Assembly: GCF_029873635.1 (NCBI RefSeq)
Contig: NC_080427.1
Location: 72,695,348-72,759,347 of the forward strand
Length of the DNA stretch: 64,000 bases
DNA from: Malania oleifera
Lineage: Eukaryota; Streptophyta; Magnoliopsida; Santalales; Ximeniaceae
Direction: 5' to 3'
Shown one piece after another: positions 12,351-22,800 of the stretch. Numbering within the stretch: the first letter of the stretch is position 1; the number at the start of each line of letters is the position of its first letter. The position numbers were made by a program, and so were the translations under genes. Below the pieces are notes generated by a model. The model was not told where the DNA came from. It ran no database searches and worked only from the letters and a program-made list of their open reading frames with translations.

Positions 12351-13079
12351 TTAAGGGCCCATCAATATCTTCTTTTGACTCTCCTCTCGACGAACTTTTA
12401 AAAACGCTTCTCGGATGTTTGGTAGTGGTTTGGATCCTAGGATTCTTCCTCGTACTTCTTCAACATTTTTATTTAATCCAATTATAAATTTGTATATTCT
12501 TTTCTTTTCAACAATTTGTTTATACCTGATTCCATCTTCGGGAAAGCTCCAATTGTGCTCCTCAAATAAGTCTAGCTGTTGCCAGTAGCGGTTGAGGGTG
12601 TTGAAGTATTGGGATGCTATCAAATCTTCTTGGCGTAAGTCATGGAGAACACTTTCCACCTTGAATAATTCAGATGTATTCTCATTGTTAGAATGTGTTT
12701 CCTTGGTAGCTTCCCAAATCTCCTTTGCTGTTCCATAGAGAAGAAAATTTTCTCCAGTGTCATTTGTCATGGAATTAATGAGCCATGACATGACCATGTT
12801 ATTTTCCGATTTCCATGTTTTGAACTTCGCATCATCCTTGCTTGGTTGGGCTGCAATTCCTAAGAGAGAATCATCTGTTCCCTTTCTGCATATAAACATC
12901 ATCACGGAATGGGACCATTGGAGATAGTTATTCCCATTAAGTTTGTGTCTTGTAATGGGCATGAGGCTGCTATCTGAACTGTTGCTGTTGCCCGAGACCA
13001 TGGCTTCTTGATTGGTGGTGACGTCTGAGACTGAAGATGTGTAGTCACATCTCCTGGTGGCCATACCATATTTGGTCAT
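12351..13079 (-). pseudogene. Copia Gag
   Basis: A 242-codon open frame starts with ATG at 13077-13079, 38 bp inside the 5' LTR, and ends in a stop at 12348-12350. It shows the plant copia Gag pattern: LNGNNYLQWS near residue 48, then KTWKSENNMVMSWLINSM, ATAKEIWEATKE-like and LNRYWQQLD blocks, and FIIGLNKNVEEVRGRIL. It is open throughout, but the nucleocapsid zinc knuckle and the link to pol are lost in broken sequence at 11900-12350, so it is counted as part of a dead element. Confidence 0.8.
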
Positions 13080-13104
13080 TTGGGAAGATTAGGGTTCAAA
13101 GGAT

Positions 13105-13116
13105 GCTCTGATACCA
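13105..13116 (-). other. Primer-binding site (tRNA-iMet) of the copia element
   Basis: The minus strand reads TGGTATCAGAGC directly inside the LTR end at 13117. This is the standard complement to the 3' end of initiator methionine tRNA. It fixes the inner LTR boundary and the element orientation. Confidence 0.9.
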
Positions 13117-13342
13117 TGTTGAAATGTGGAAAAGAAAACTGACATTCCTCCAACTTATGAAGAAGATTACATTCCATTTAAATAGATGATAATCTCATCT
13201 AATTACTAGGGATATTTACAGCCTACTGAAAATTGAATATCCTATTTAAAATGGAAAGCAGTAAAATAGGAAAAACTATCTATATAATCGGGTAACATGC
13301 TACCCAAATCCCCTAGAATTGTGGAACCAAAAATAGCTAACA
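13117..13342 (-). repeat. 5' LTR of the copia element
   Basis: Ends are TGTT at 13117 and AACA at 13342, about 226 bp. The inner end is fixed by the primer-binding site. The outer end is inferred from the TGTT/AACA symmetry, because the other LTR lacks this part. A perfect 12-bp-arm hairpin (13335-13362) straddles the outer end. Confidence 0.7.
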
Positions 13343-14410
13343 AATCAACTGATTTGTTAGCTGTAAATCTCCTAAAGATCAACCTCTAATAAAGGCTGAC
13401 AGATATCTCATAATTCTACCCCCCTCATTCTTCGAGAGATTTGTTTCCTCTTCCTTTTTATCCAAGGATTCCAACTCACGTAGAATTTTGTATTTCTAAA
13501 TGTAACATCACCAAACACCTTGTTCCAAGATTTTAGCTTTTCCTTAAGATTTTTCAACTTCCTCATAAACCTAAAACCTTTCCAACCCCTCCCTAGATTC
13601 TCAACCCAAGCGCTTCGCACTAATGGATTAAATGAAGCATGATCCAACCTCACATTCTCAAACCTTAGAGGAGTGGGGGACCCCAAGCTACCCTACTAGA
13701 TTTTAGCAGAACGGGGAAGTGATCAGAAGTAGGTCTTAGAAGAATAGTTTGGGATAGATTAGAGAAATTGTCCTCCTAGTCACTACAAATAGGAACCTAT
13801 CCAATCTTCTAGGCACTTGCCCCCACCCCCACCCAAAACAAAAAAAAAAAACACCACCACCACCGTAGACCAAGTATAGGTATCATTGCTTAAAAGCAGA
13901 TCTCTGAGGCCACTCCCTGATCAATAAGTCCAAATGCTGCATATTAGCAGTAACTCCCTCTCCCCCCCATTCTTCTCCCCTAGAAATCTCACCATGTTAA
14001 AATCTTTGCCTACAACCCACTAGGGAAACAAAACCCAAAGACGAAATAAAGCTCATCCCAAAATGTGCTTTTGAGGGTAGGCCTAGATGGACTGACCATA
14101 CATTGAAGAAACCCACCACCACTGACCCCTCCTTTCCACTTCGACAAGATTTGAGAGGGAAAAGAAACCCACTCAACTATCCACTTTATAAATAGACTGA
14201 GAGTTCCACATGATAAGAATGCCCCTTGAAGCACCACGAGATGGTAAGAAGCCCCACTCCCTACACCGACCATCCCAAATAATCCTAATGATCACTTGAT
14301 CAATCATCTCTAGTTTATTTTCTGAATAAGAAAAATGTCCGGGGAGTACTTAGACAACACTTCCTTAATAAGACTCCTTTTCCTAGCTCCCCTTAAACGC
14401 TACGTTCTAA
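13343..14410 (-). pseudogene. LINE ORF2 endonuclease and linker
   Basis: Minus strand from 14410. RLRGARKRSLIKEVLSKYSP resembles the start of plant L1 endonucleases. IIWDGRCREWGFLPSRGASR and a GILIMWN block follow (about 14210-14310), then broken segments to 13700. The linker at 13408-13686 contains GWKGFRFMRKLKNLKEKLK and WNKVFGDV. The frame is interrupted by stops. It resumes on the other side of the copia element at 8608. Confidence 0.75.
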
Positions 14411-14810
14411 TCGATGATCTTCATAATTTAATAACTAATATATGTTCTATTGATCGTTAATTTTATTCTTGTTAAACATTTGAACATTCTATATTTTATT
14501 TTTTGAATAACAAAAATTTTATTGATGACTAAAAAAGTACAAAAGATGGCAAAACCTGTATCAAATGCATGCTTCTTCTCAGCAATGGCAACTAAAGCAC
14601 CCAAGATGATGTTCAATACTTGTAGTATATGATATATTTAAATTGGTTAAAATTTACTAAAATCATTTAAAAGCATTACTTTGTAGGATTCTGGGATCAA
14701 AACATTTGAATCTATATGTTTTCAGCAAGTTTGCCAATGCAGAAAATGAATTTGCAGATGCTGTGGCCATTAGCCTCTATGTAATGTCAAGTTGCACTGA
14801 GTGAGTGTTA
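14411..14810. other. Noncoding; possible LINE tail on the minus strand
   Basis: The stretch around 14500-14560, with TTTTGAATAACAAAAATTTT, resembles the 3' ends of plant LINEs in minus orientation. There is no conserved frame and I found no CPL exon here. Confidence 0.3.
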
Positions 14811-15750
14811 TAGTCAATTCCATTGTGATGTGCTTAAATTCTAATGAGACAAATGAGTGCTTGTTTCTTTAGGCTGTTTTGTGTTGTACTTCTATGCCAG
14901 TAACCATGTGCGATGTGGGTGTCTCCTCATGGTGTGGATGACACCCCCCTCTTTAAATATATTAATAATGATGAAGTTCTGGGCTTTTGCAATTGTAAAA
15001 GGAAAGGAAATTGCTATTTCAATGCTAATGGTTCGTTATCTTTGGATTCTGTGGATGGAAAAGAATGCCAGAATATTTTGTGATTTACAGCTTCCTACTT
15101 GTTATGGAATAGACTGGGGGTTCTTTCTAGAATCAAAAACAAGTGTTAGTCCTCATATGCATAGTGTCATGCTTCAGGCGCTTTGCCAGAGCTTTCACAA
15201 AATCCGTCGTCAAGATGTACCTGAGAAAGTGGTAGTCAATTCCATTGCAACATGGTTGGATTATAATGAGACAGGTGAACGCCGTTTCTTTAGGTGACCT
15301 GACCGCTTTGGTGTAATCCTGTGCCTGTGAAAGTGTGCAATGTTGGTCACCTCATGTTGTGGATATCTTTTCTTTTCTTTTCCCTTTTTTTTTTTTTTCT
15401 AATTGGAGAAGTTCTAGGGATTTGGCAAGAGTAAGAAAGGGAGAGTGCCATTGCAGTGCTCTTGGTTTACTTTTTCATGGGTGGAAGGAAATGCTAGAAT
15501 ATTTAATGATCGAGTTACACCTTCCTGCTGGTTATCCGGTAGAGTTGTTTTCTTGTGCTTCTTCTTGGGCTTTAGCTTTTGGGATGTATTACTTTCATGG
15601 AATTACGGAGAAATTTTGGGGGTTGAGGGGAGGGGGGGCGCAGATCTTTTTTATTTTTTATTTATTTTGATTATTGATGTACATCTTCTCGTCTGACATT
15701 TATATTCTTGTTTTTATATCTTTTCCTTTATTTTTTTTTCAAATAAAAAA
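14811..15750 (+). repeat. Tandem duplicated LINE 3' fragments
   Basis: Two diverged copies of one segment lie head to tail. Both open with TAGTCAATTCCATTG (14811 and 15233) and share a TTTCTTTAGG block, then a zf-RVT tail with RYLWILWMEKNARIF (about 15025-15075) in the first and WVEGNARIFNDR (about 15480-15510) in the second. The repeat period is about 422 bp. The shared part includes about 70 bp outside the recognisable LINE sequence, so this is a segmental duplication and not two insertions. Poly-T stretches and an A-rich end near 15750 close the second copy. Confidence 0.65.
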
Positions 15751-16276
15751 AACCAACAGCACCTATAAATGATTGTATGTAAATATTGCAGTCATGTTGA
15801 GACAATTGTTATTAGTTATTTTAGAACTTAGAAGCTTTCTAAAAATTGCTGTCAGCAAGCAACATTGATGAAACGTAGTTTAGGGCCTGTTGAGTTGTGG
15901 AGAGTAGTTCTATTTTCCATTTCCACTTTACGAAATAATTACAAAAATGCCACCTTGTTCTCTAGTTTTCCAGTTTTATTTTGATGTTTACTCTAAAATT
16001 GGAAAACAAGGTAACAATTATTTGGAAAACAAAACTGTGTTCCACAAGTGTACAAGACCTTGATAATTCTGTAGAAAATGGAGTTGATTTCTCTCTATTT
16101 ATTGAAGATGCTCAACCCATGGGCAGTGGGCATGCAGAGATTAAATTTTTTTTTCGGCTGAGCTTTGAGGGAAACTGTTTCCCCATTAGGAATGTCCGCT
16201 CTAAGTATGATATAATCTACCTTTTCTTGTCAATTAGTCATTATGAGAAGGTATCACAGTTTGTGTTTCGAATTGG
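15751..16276. other. Intron-like noncoding DNA
   Basis: No conserved frame. An inverted similarity around TTTTCCAGTTTT / AAAATTGGAAAAC (about 15965-16010) may be the decayed end of a small element. The region is probably part of the large intron before CPL exon 16860. Confidence 0.3.
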
Positions 16277-16288
16277 TCATTCTCTTAG

Positions 16289-16472
16289 TGCAGGGCACCT
16301 GGTGTACAAAGCTCACGCTTATGCAAGGTCTAGGGAAGGGGTGGACCATGATAGGTCTATAGTGCGCAGCCTTAACTTGCAATTTTGCAAGAGGCAGTTT
16401 CCATGCCTCGAACCTGTGACCTTCAGATCTCTCGGTGACAACTGCACTGTTGTGCCAAGGCTCCCCTCCCGA
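16289..16472 (-). mobile_element. tRNA-derived SINE (Au-like) with 12-bp target duplication
   Basis: Minus-strand reading starts GGGAGGGGAGCCTTGGCACA, includes a polymerase III A-box-like TGGCACAACAGT and a B box GGTTCGAGGC (about 16406-16415), and continues GGAAACTGCCTCTTGC and GGCTGCGCAC, the pattern of the widespread plant Au SINE family. The body is 184 bp. Perfect copies of TCATTCTCTTAG flank it at 16277-16288 and 16473-16484. It lies about 375 bp upstream of a CPL exon, antisense to the gene. Confidence 0.88.
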
Positions 16473-16859
16473 TCATTCTCTTAGGCATGCCTATATAACA
16501 AACTAACTTGTTCTTGGAGATTTTGGGTGACTAATTTCTCCCTATTTTATGATACTTGCAATCAAGATCTAAGTGATTATCATCAAGTACCTTAAAATTA
16601 ATGTTAACCATTGAATTGAGTGATATTTACGTCCCAAAATTCTGATAAAAATTGGTGAGCTTAATCTTTCTATTCATGAAGTTGATTTAACAATGGAATA
16701 TCTAATATCTTGTGAACATTTAATATTGATTGGCTGGTTAAGTGACGTAATATTTGATAGTTTTCTGAGTAACATGGTGACAAAATATTTGATAGTTTTC
16801 TGAGTAACATGTCCTGTTTGATGGCCAATGCCTTTTCTATATATTTTTTTGGCTTGCAG

Positions 16860-19800
16860 AGGCTGGTTCATTGACTCAAGCATCTTCTAATAGCAGAGAA
16901 CTCCAAACTGAAGCTGGAAAACTGAACCTGCTGTCTTCGGCTTTATCAATCGAAGTGCTGCAAGAAATTGGGAGGAGATGTGGCTCAAAGGTATGGAAAA
17001 AAATTTGTTACAAGCTCAATTACAGGTTGCCTGTGTTATTTCTTGTTGGAGTGAACATCATACCATATCATGCAGGTTGAGTTCAAGTCTGTCGTAAGCA
17101 CCAGCAAGGATTTACAGTTCTCTGTTGAGGTCAGTGAAAACCATTTGCTAGCCTCTCCTCACCGTTTTCTGGATATTTCTTGGTATTTTTATTTATGTGT
17201 TCCCAATTGATGGTGATGGTGGTCGTGTTTTATTTTTGGGTGGTTGTATTATAATCGTCCATTGATTCTTCCATTAAAACATTGTAGTCATTCTTTGTGG
17301 CAATGTCGAAGATTTAGAGTTGCATTACTTAGCATGTGGGTAGTTAATCAATGTTGATAAATTGTGTTTGTTTTTTTGTGGAGGAATGAATTTTAATTTC
17401 TTTACTCGAAAAGACATCTATGCATATGATATATCTTATCTGTTTATAGAAAATAAACACCTTTTTTTAAAAGGTGAAGGGTAATAAGAAGTTGTGAGAG
17501 AGACAATGTGGGAACTCATACAACACCCCGCTCCTCCTCAACGTCCCCAAAGGTGTGATGTACCGTATCACGTAAGGGATGCCTCTCAATATAAAGGAGA
17601 GAATGAGAATCATAGAAAAGTAGAAATTGTAGGAGGGAGAAAGGAGGGAGGTAACCTCGTTGAGATTAGAAGGGAGGGAGATAATAAGGAGTGGTGAGCG
17701 AGTATGGGAACTCATAATGGTATAATGTACCCTGCCATGTAAGGGGTCCCTCTCGAGTATTAGAAAATTGGAAATGTGGCAACCTGGTAGGTTAGTATTT
17801 CCCAAAACTAAAACATAGTAAAAGCATAACTGAACTAATGGATATTTTTGTTGGATCAAATAACAATTAAAAAATGTGATTATAATAATAAAAGTGCAAA
17901 CAAATACAATATTAAAGATATTAATTATTTTGTTTTATTTTTACTTAGTCATGTTTTTTTGCTTAATATTATTTCTAATTATTATATAGTATATATGTAC
18001 TTATTTAAATATATAAATATATGAATAAATGTAAATGATACTACATTCTAGTACGTCTGTTTGCCCCCAAGTGGACTAAGGGCATTTTTTGTCTTAGAGG
18101 TGTTCAAGGGAGGAATTAGTCCTAAAGTTTTCCTGCAACTCTAGAATGATCTTGGATCACCTCCACAAAGGTGGGATGAAGATGATTGGGTTGGGCATAG
18201 GGTTCAAATCACTGAGGTATCCATACCAAATGACTTAATTCAATGGATTTGATCTCGCACTGAAAACCCAAATGGATGTGAATTGTTAAAGTTTGGGGGG
18301 CTTTAACTCTTTATTGAAGCCTGAGGACTGAATTTAAATATGTAGTGGGATTAAATACGTAATTATCAGTTTTGTCAAAGAATGAGGGAGCATATGGAAA
18401 TGTTTTTGTTATCTTTGATTCTCTCTTATATAGGAAATGCTGTATAATTTGGTAGGGTTGAACATGCTCTCCCTCTCCCTCTCCCTCTCCCTCTCCCTCT
18501 CCCTCTCCCTCTCTCTCTCTTTCCCCTCATTTCTCATAACCTTGGGTTTTGTTTGGTGTGTTCGACCATGGCTCCTGTTCACCATGACAGGAGGAGGTTC
18601 TTGTAGGTCTGCCCAGATCAGGGGGAAATCTTTCAATCTGTGTTTAAAGAGAGTAGGGGAGGGTGGGTTTGTTTTGTTGTTTAAAAGGAACCCGCTTCAC
18701 AATTATTGGGTTAGGTTTTGTTTGGTGGCTGGTGTGGTGGTTCCTCGATGGGTTGTCTTCAATGTTTGGCCCGGTGGGGGATTCTATTGTAAAATAAGGT
18801 ATGAGAAGGTAGTTTATTGGAGGGTAATTAGATTGACGAGGAAAGGTAAGTTTTTGGAATTAAGGTTCGGGTGGATTGGTAAAATGTTTTCCATTTTATC
18901 CCCAGGTCGTGTTTGTTATGAAGGCTGGCCAAGTTTTGAGAGAGTGGTGGTGGATGCTGTTAAGGAAGAAGGCTGTGAAGAGACTGGATGCTGGAGCAGA
19001 GCGGTGAGCTCTTCAATCTTAGAAGGAAGTTATGTCGCAAGGGAAAGAGAAGCTTTATATATGTGTAGTGCGAATTTGCAACAAAATTTATTTGGAACTG
19101 ATATGTCAGTTCGAAAGCAAGAAGAGGCTAGTTTACTGACTGTACAGAGGTGCTAGGGTTTTGCAGGAGGCTACCTGGTGTTGAAGGTTAAGTGGTATGG
19201 GCCTGCGTCCATCTCTATTGTCTTAGATTTGGGCCTATTGTTGGGTAATTTGATTTCTTCAGGGTTAGAGACCTGGATTGGGCTCAATTTCAGCTCAGCT
19301 AGGCAATGAGGTCCAAGGAGTTAATATAGTTGAGAGCCTCCATCTCAGGCCCATTTACCTGAGCAGTGTCAAGGTACTCAACCTAATTTTAAATAGGATT
19401 CTCTGAAGTAGACCCAATTTTCGTCTCTGCCTGGTAGGGCCAAAGTTCACATCAGGCCCATGATCTATCATCTGTTTCATAGTTGGATAAAAGGAAGCTA
19501 GATTTCTTCTGTTAGTCCAGCGGGAATTCTGTCCAAGGAGCCTTGAAGAACAAGTGAAGGTGAAACCTAGTTGTGAATTTATAATCTTGGGAATTTGATC
19601 TTAGTGGGAGATCAATCCTGTGCAGAGGAAATAATTTTTAATAATTCTTTAGAGATGAATGTTGGAAAAAGGGATATATCACAAAGGGTATAGAAGCTGG
19701 TGTGAGGGGAAACCTCTCAAATGGATTTATTGTATGCACATCCATCCTCGTTGGAAGGATTGGAGGGGGTTTCTATTTTTGAGGGAGATGGTTTAGTTAA

Positions 19801-22800
19801 TACACAACTGTGTAAAGATGGAATTCTGTGTACACCATGGAGGAGATTTCTGGGAAGGATTTAGAAGCTCAAGAATTAATGGATAAAGTGGAATTAAAGT
19901 TGTGTGATCCTGGAGGAAACAAATTGCATTTGATGGTGGAAAAAAATAAAGCGAAGGCTTAAAGGGAATTAGTTAAATTGAAGTGTTCAGTGAATTATGA
20001 CAGGAAGGGAACGAAGAGGGTTTTCTTGGTTAATTTGGTTTAATTTTTCATTTGTTGTTTTTATTTTTGCTTTCTTTCTTTTTTAATTTGGTTGGTTGGT
20101 TTGTTTGCATATTTTTGGTGGACTTACTGTCCCGACTTAGGTTGTAACTTCTTTTTTCTCTATCTAGTACATTTTTTTAATTAATAATAATAATAATAAT
20201 CTAAGAAATGTTTAGAATCTTTAAAACTGTTATTGTTGTTTTTCCCCAAAGCCCAGAGTGTGCTCGCATTTTATGTACTATGTAACATAAAATGCAGTGT
20301 CGATGCACTACATATTTGCTGTACTGCCACTACTTAAGCCACTTACTGAACGTATCATGTTGTATGTCAATAGATCCTTTGCAATCGCGTTGGGCATATC
20401 TGGCCATGCATGAAAAACTAATCTACAAATTCTTATCCTTTTTTTTTTTTTTTTTAAATTGGTAGAATATCTCATTATTGATTGCAATTCCACATGAAAG
20501 AAAACTATCTTTTTTTTTTTTTTTGGGTTGCTTGAATGCTACAAAGCATCATGATGATTGCTTCTTGGTGTGTTGGATTTAGTAATGTATCACCTACTTT
20601 GAAATTAGCTGGTTTAGTTTTTGTTTTGTTTTGTTTTGTTTTTGTTTTGGGCCTTCTCTTCTTTTTGGTTGACAAAAGGGCTAATAATTGCATCCCATTG
20701 ATTTTGTCCTCCAATTATTTCATTGGTTTAGGTTTTGTTCACTGGTGAGAGGATAGGTGTTGGGATGGGTAAGACGAGGAAAGATGCTCAACAACAAGCT
20801 GCTGAGAATGCCCTTCACAGCTTAGCTGGTAAGACTGTTCCTTGTTCAGTTTTCTGAGACACTTTTCCTCGTTTATAGTTTTTGGGTAAATATATTTTAG
20901 GGGAAAATACAGTTACACCCCTTAAACTATACCATCCATCACGACTTCACCCCCTAGACTATCAAAGGGCGTAACAAAGTTAACATCCGTTAACTAAATT
21001 AATAAAAATAATTTTGCACTCTTTTATTTTAATTTCACTCTAACTTAGTAGAAACTTCTCGACAATAAGATTCAAACAACCTCAGGACTGCCATAATTGT
21101 TGTGAAATTTCATATATCATTCATGTCTGCTATGCATAAAATGCATTAAATTTTATGAATAAATATTAAGTTTAAATTATTTCTTTAATTAAGTTTTGGG
21201 GATAGTACAATGTAATTTCATAACATAATGTTATGTAAATAGGGAAAAAATTGCAATATATAGTATATGCTATTTCATTAATGTATAGTATACTACCCAT
21301 GTAATTCACATATGGTGTATTTTTATTTATAGAATTAATTATTTAATTCCTCAAAATTCGATCCATTTTTTTTATTATGATTCAATTAATTTTTATTTTT
21401 TTAAAATATGTTATTTCTTTTGTTTTTTGTTTTTTTTTCCTGTCATCCAACCCCAAAGTAATTTCTTGTCTCCCCCCCCCCCCCACCAAATATGGGCATT
21501 TTTGCTGTGCTCATTCAGCAAAAATTATTAATAATGATATTCCTTTGTCTTTCTAAAAAAATTATTAATCATTCATGTGCCATATGTATTGCAACTGTTC
21601 GATTTTATTTTTTGTTAATGGAAGGAGCTTTTTACAGTCAAGATAGTAAAGGGGGTGTAAGTGTCACTTTAGAAGTTCAAGGGGGCATTTGTAGTAGATG
21701 GTATAGATAGGGAGTGTAAGTGTATTTTTCTCCTATAATAAATATTACCTTTTGTTTCTAGCACTACCATTTACTGTTGTGACCTAAAATTGCCTCAAAA
21801 TATTCCATCAACATTAATTTGCTGTTTGATTGTTTAAACAAAAGTTCTGTGTTGACCAGAAAAGAGTAATGTGTGCAACCACAGCTCTTTCACCTTCTTC
21901 TTGAGAATGGTAACTCTCTGCAGATTTGTTATGAATTGGTTTTGAAATACCTGACACATTTCCCTCTCTTGCTTTAATTTTACTAGTGAGCTATATTTGT
22001 ATAGGTGTATTACAGGAAAATGAAAAATGGACACCAAATTATAGAAATCTTTTAGATAGGTAAGCTAGATAAGGCTATTGGAAAAGGCGCTAAAACCTAA
22101 AGCAACAAAGTTGGATGATTTTTGAAAAAAATTATATTTACATATAAACCAAAATATCTTTAAATTGTAAGAAACCAAGACTTATAGTATACACCTATAT
22201 TTTTTTCCCCAAAATTTGAGAAAAAAGGAGGGGGGGGGGGGTCCACCCGGACCCCCTCCTAGCTTCGTCCTTGATTCTTTTGATGTGAAAGAATCTGCAA
22301 GTATATAGCGGACTATCCTTAAATAAATCACAAATTATAAAATTTGAGATAATTGATTTGTTAACAATGTTCGACTTCATATACATAAATTGAGCCCTAA
22401 AAGGGGTTTTCAGTCGCTGAAAATAGGTGCAAAGTGCATGCAGTGTTCCTCAAATGATGAAGAAAAATTTTTCATCCCAACAATGAAAACAGATAAGCGA
22501 ACTTCCCAGAGTTCCAATTTTCTTTTACATTTTGCATGCTCAAGTTATTGATGTTCCAAATTTTTTTTGTTCCACTAAACTGAAGTGAATTTGTGATGGA
22601 ATGGAGTACTAGCAAGTAGCAAAATTTTTAATTTTTCTGTTGATCCAATAAGCTGAAGTCAATTTGTGTGGGTACAAATAATGGCAAATGACAAATGTGT
22701 AGGCATATACAAGTTTAACGTGTTAGAAGCATGCTCTGGGAAACTATAATGTCTTCTTATGTCCATAAATATGTTGCCCACTGGCCTTTGTTTCTTCTTG

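Larger units (their letters stand above)
8620..13342 (-). mobile_element. Ty1/copia retrotransposon inserted in the LINE
   Basis: Two LTR copies flank a gag-pol interior on the minus strand. The 5' LTR (13117-13342) abuts a tRNA-iMet primer-binding site. The 3' LTR (8620-8836) is truncated on its inner side. Gag, GAG-pre-integrase, integrase, reverse transcriptase and RNase H occur in the copia order from right to left. Stops and frameshifts break pol. The LINE frame is interrupted here, so copia is the younger insertion. Left flank CCCCT and right flank AATCA do not match, so one outer edge is altered or misplaced by a few bases. Confidence 0.85.
4683..14410 (-). mobile_element. L1-type LINE, 5'-truncated, split by two later insertions
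   Basis: Three minus-strand blocks read in order as one LINE ORF2. Endonuclease start and linker: 14410-13343. Linker to reverse transcriptase: 8619-6412. The KAKAPSKI block and the zinc-binding C-terminal domain: about 6480-6412 and 5440-4860. The 3' end is a poly-A tract, seen as T15 at 4683-4697 on the plus strand, next to the AATAATAAT sequence typical of plant LINE tails. Interruptions are the inverted-repeat element 5441-6410 and the copia element 8620-13342. Without them the LINE is about 4 kb and lacks ORF1, as expected after incomplete reverse transcription. It carries many stops. No target duplication was identified. Confidence 0.75.

Noticed and set aside
8615..13347. Target duplication for the copia element
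   Set aside because: Flanks CCCCT and AATCA differ; I would not force a match.
14690..14790. Possible CPL exon after TTTTCAG
   Set aside because: The translation does not resemble CPL and has no matching donor.
16400..16470. tRNA gene from A/B boxes
   Set aside because: The boxes belong to a SINE with target duplications; no cloverleaf or anticodon arm is evident.
15981..16484. 167-aa open frame
   Set aside because: It runs through the SINE and intron-like DNA and shows no domain.
18437..19156. 239-aa open frame as a host gene
   Set aside because: It starts in a CCCTCT repeat and its later part matches plant LINE ORF1 patterns, with a LINE tail following.
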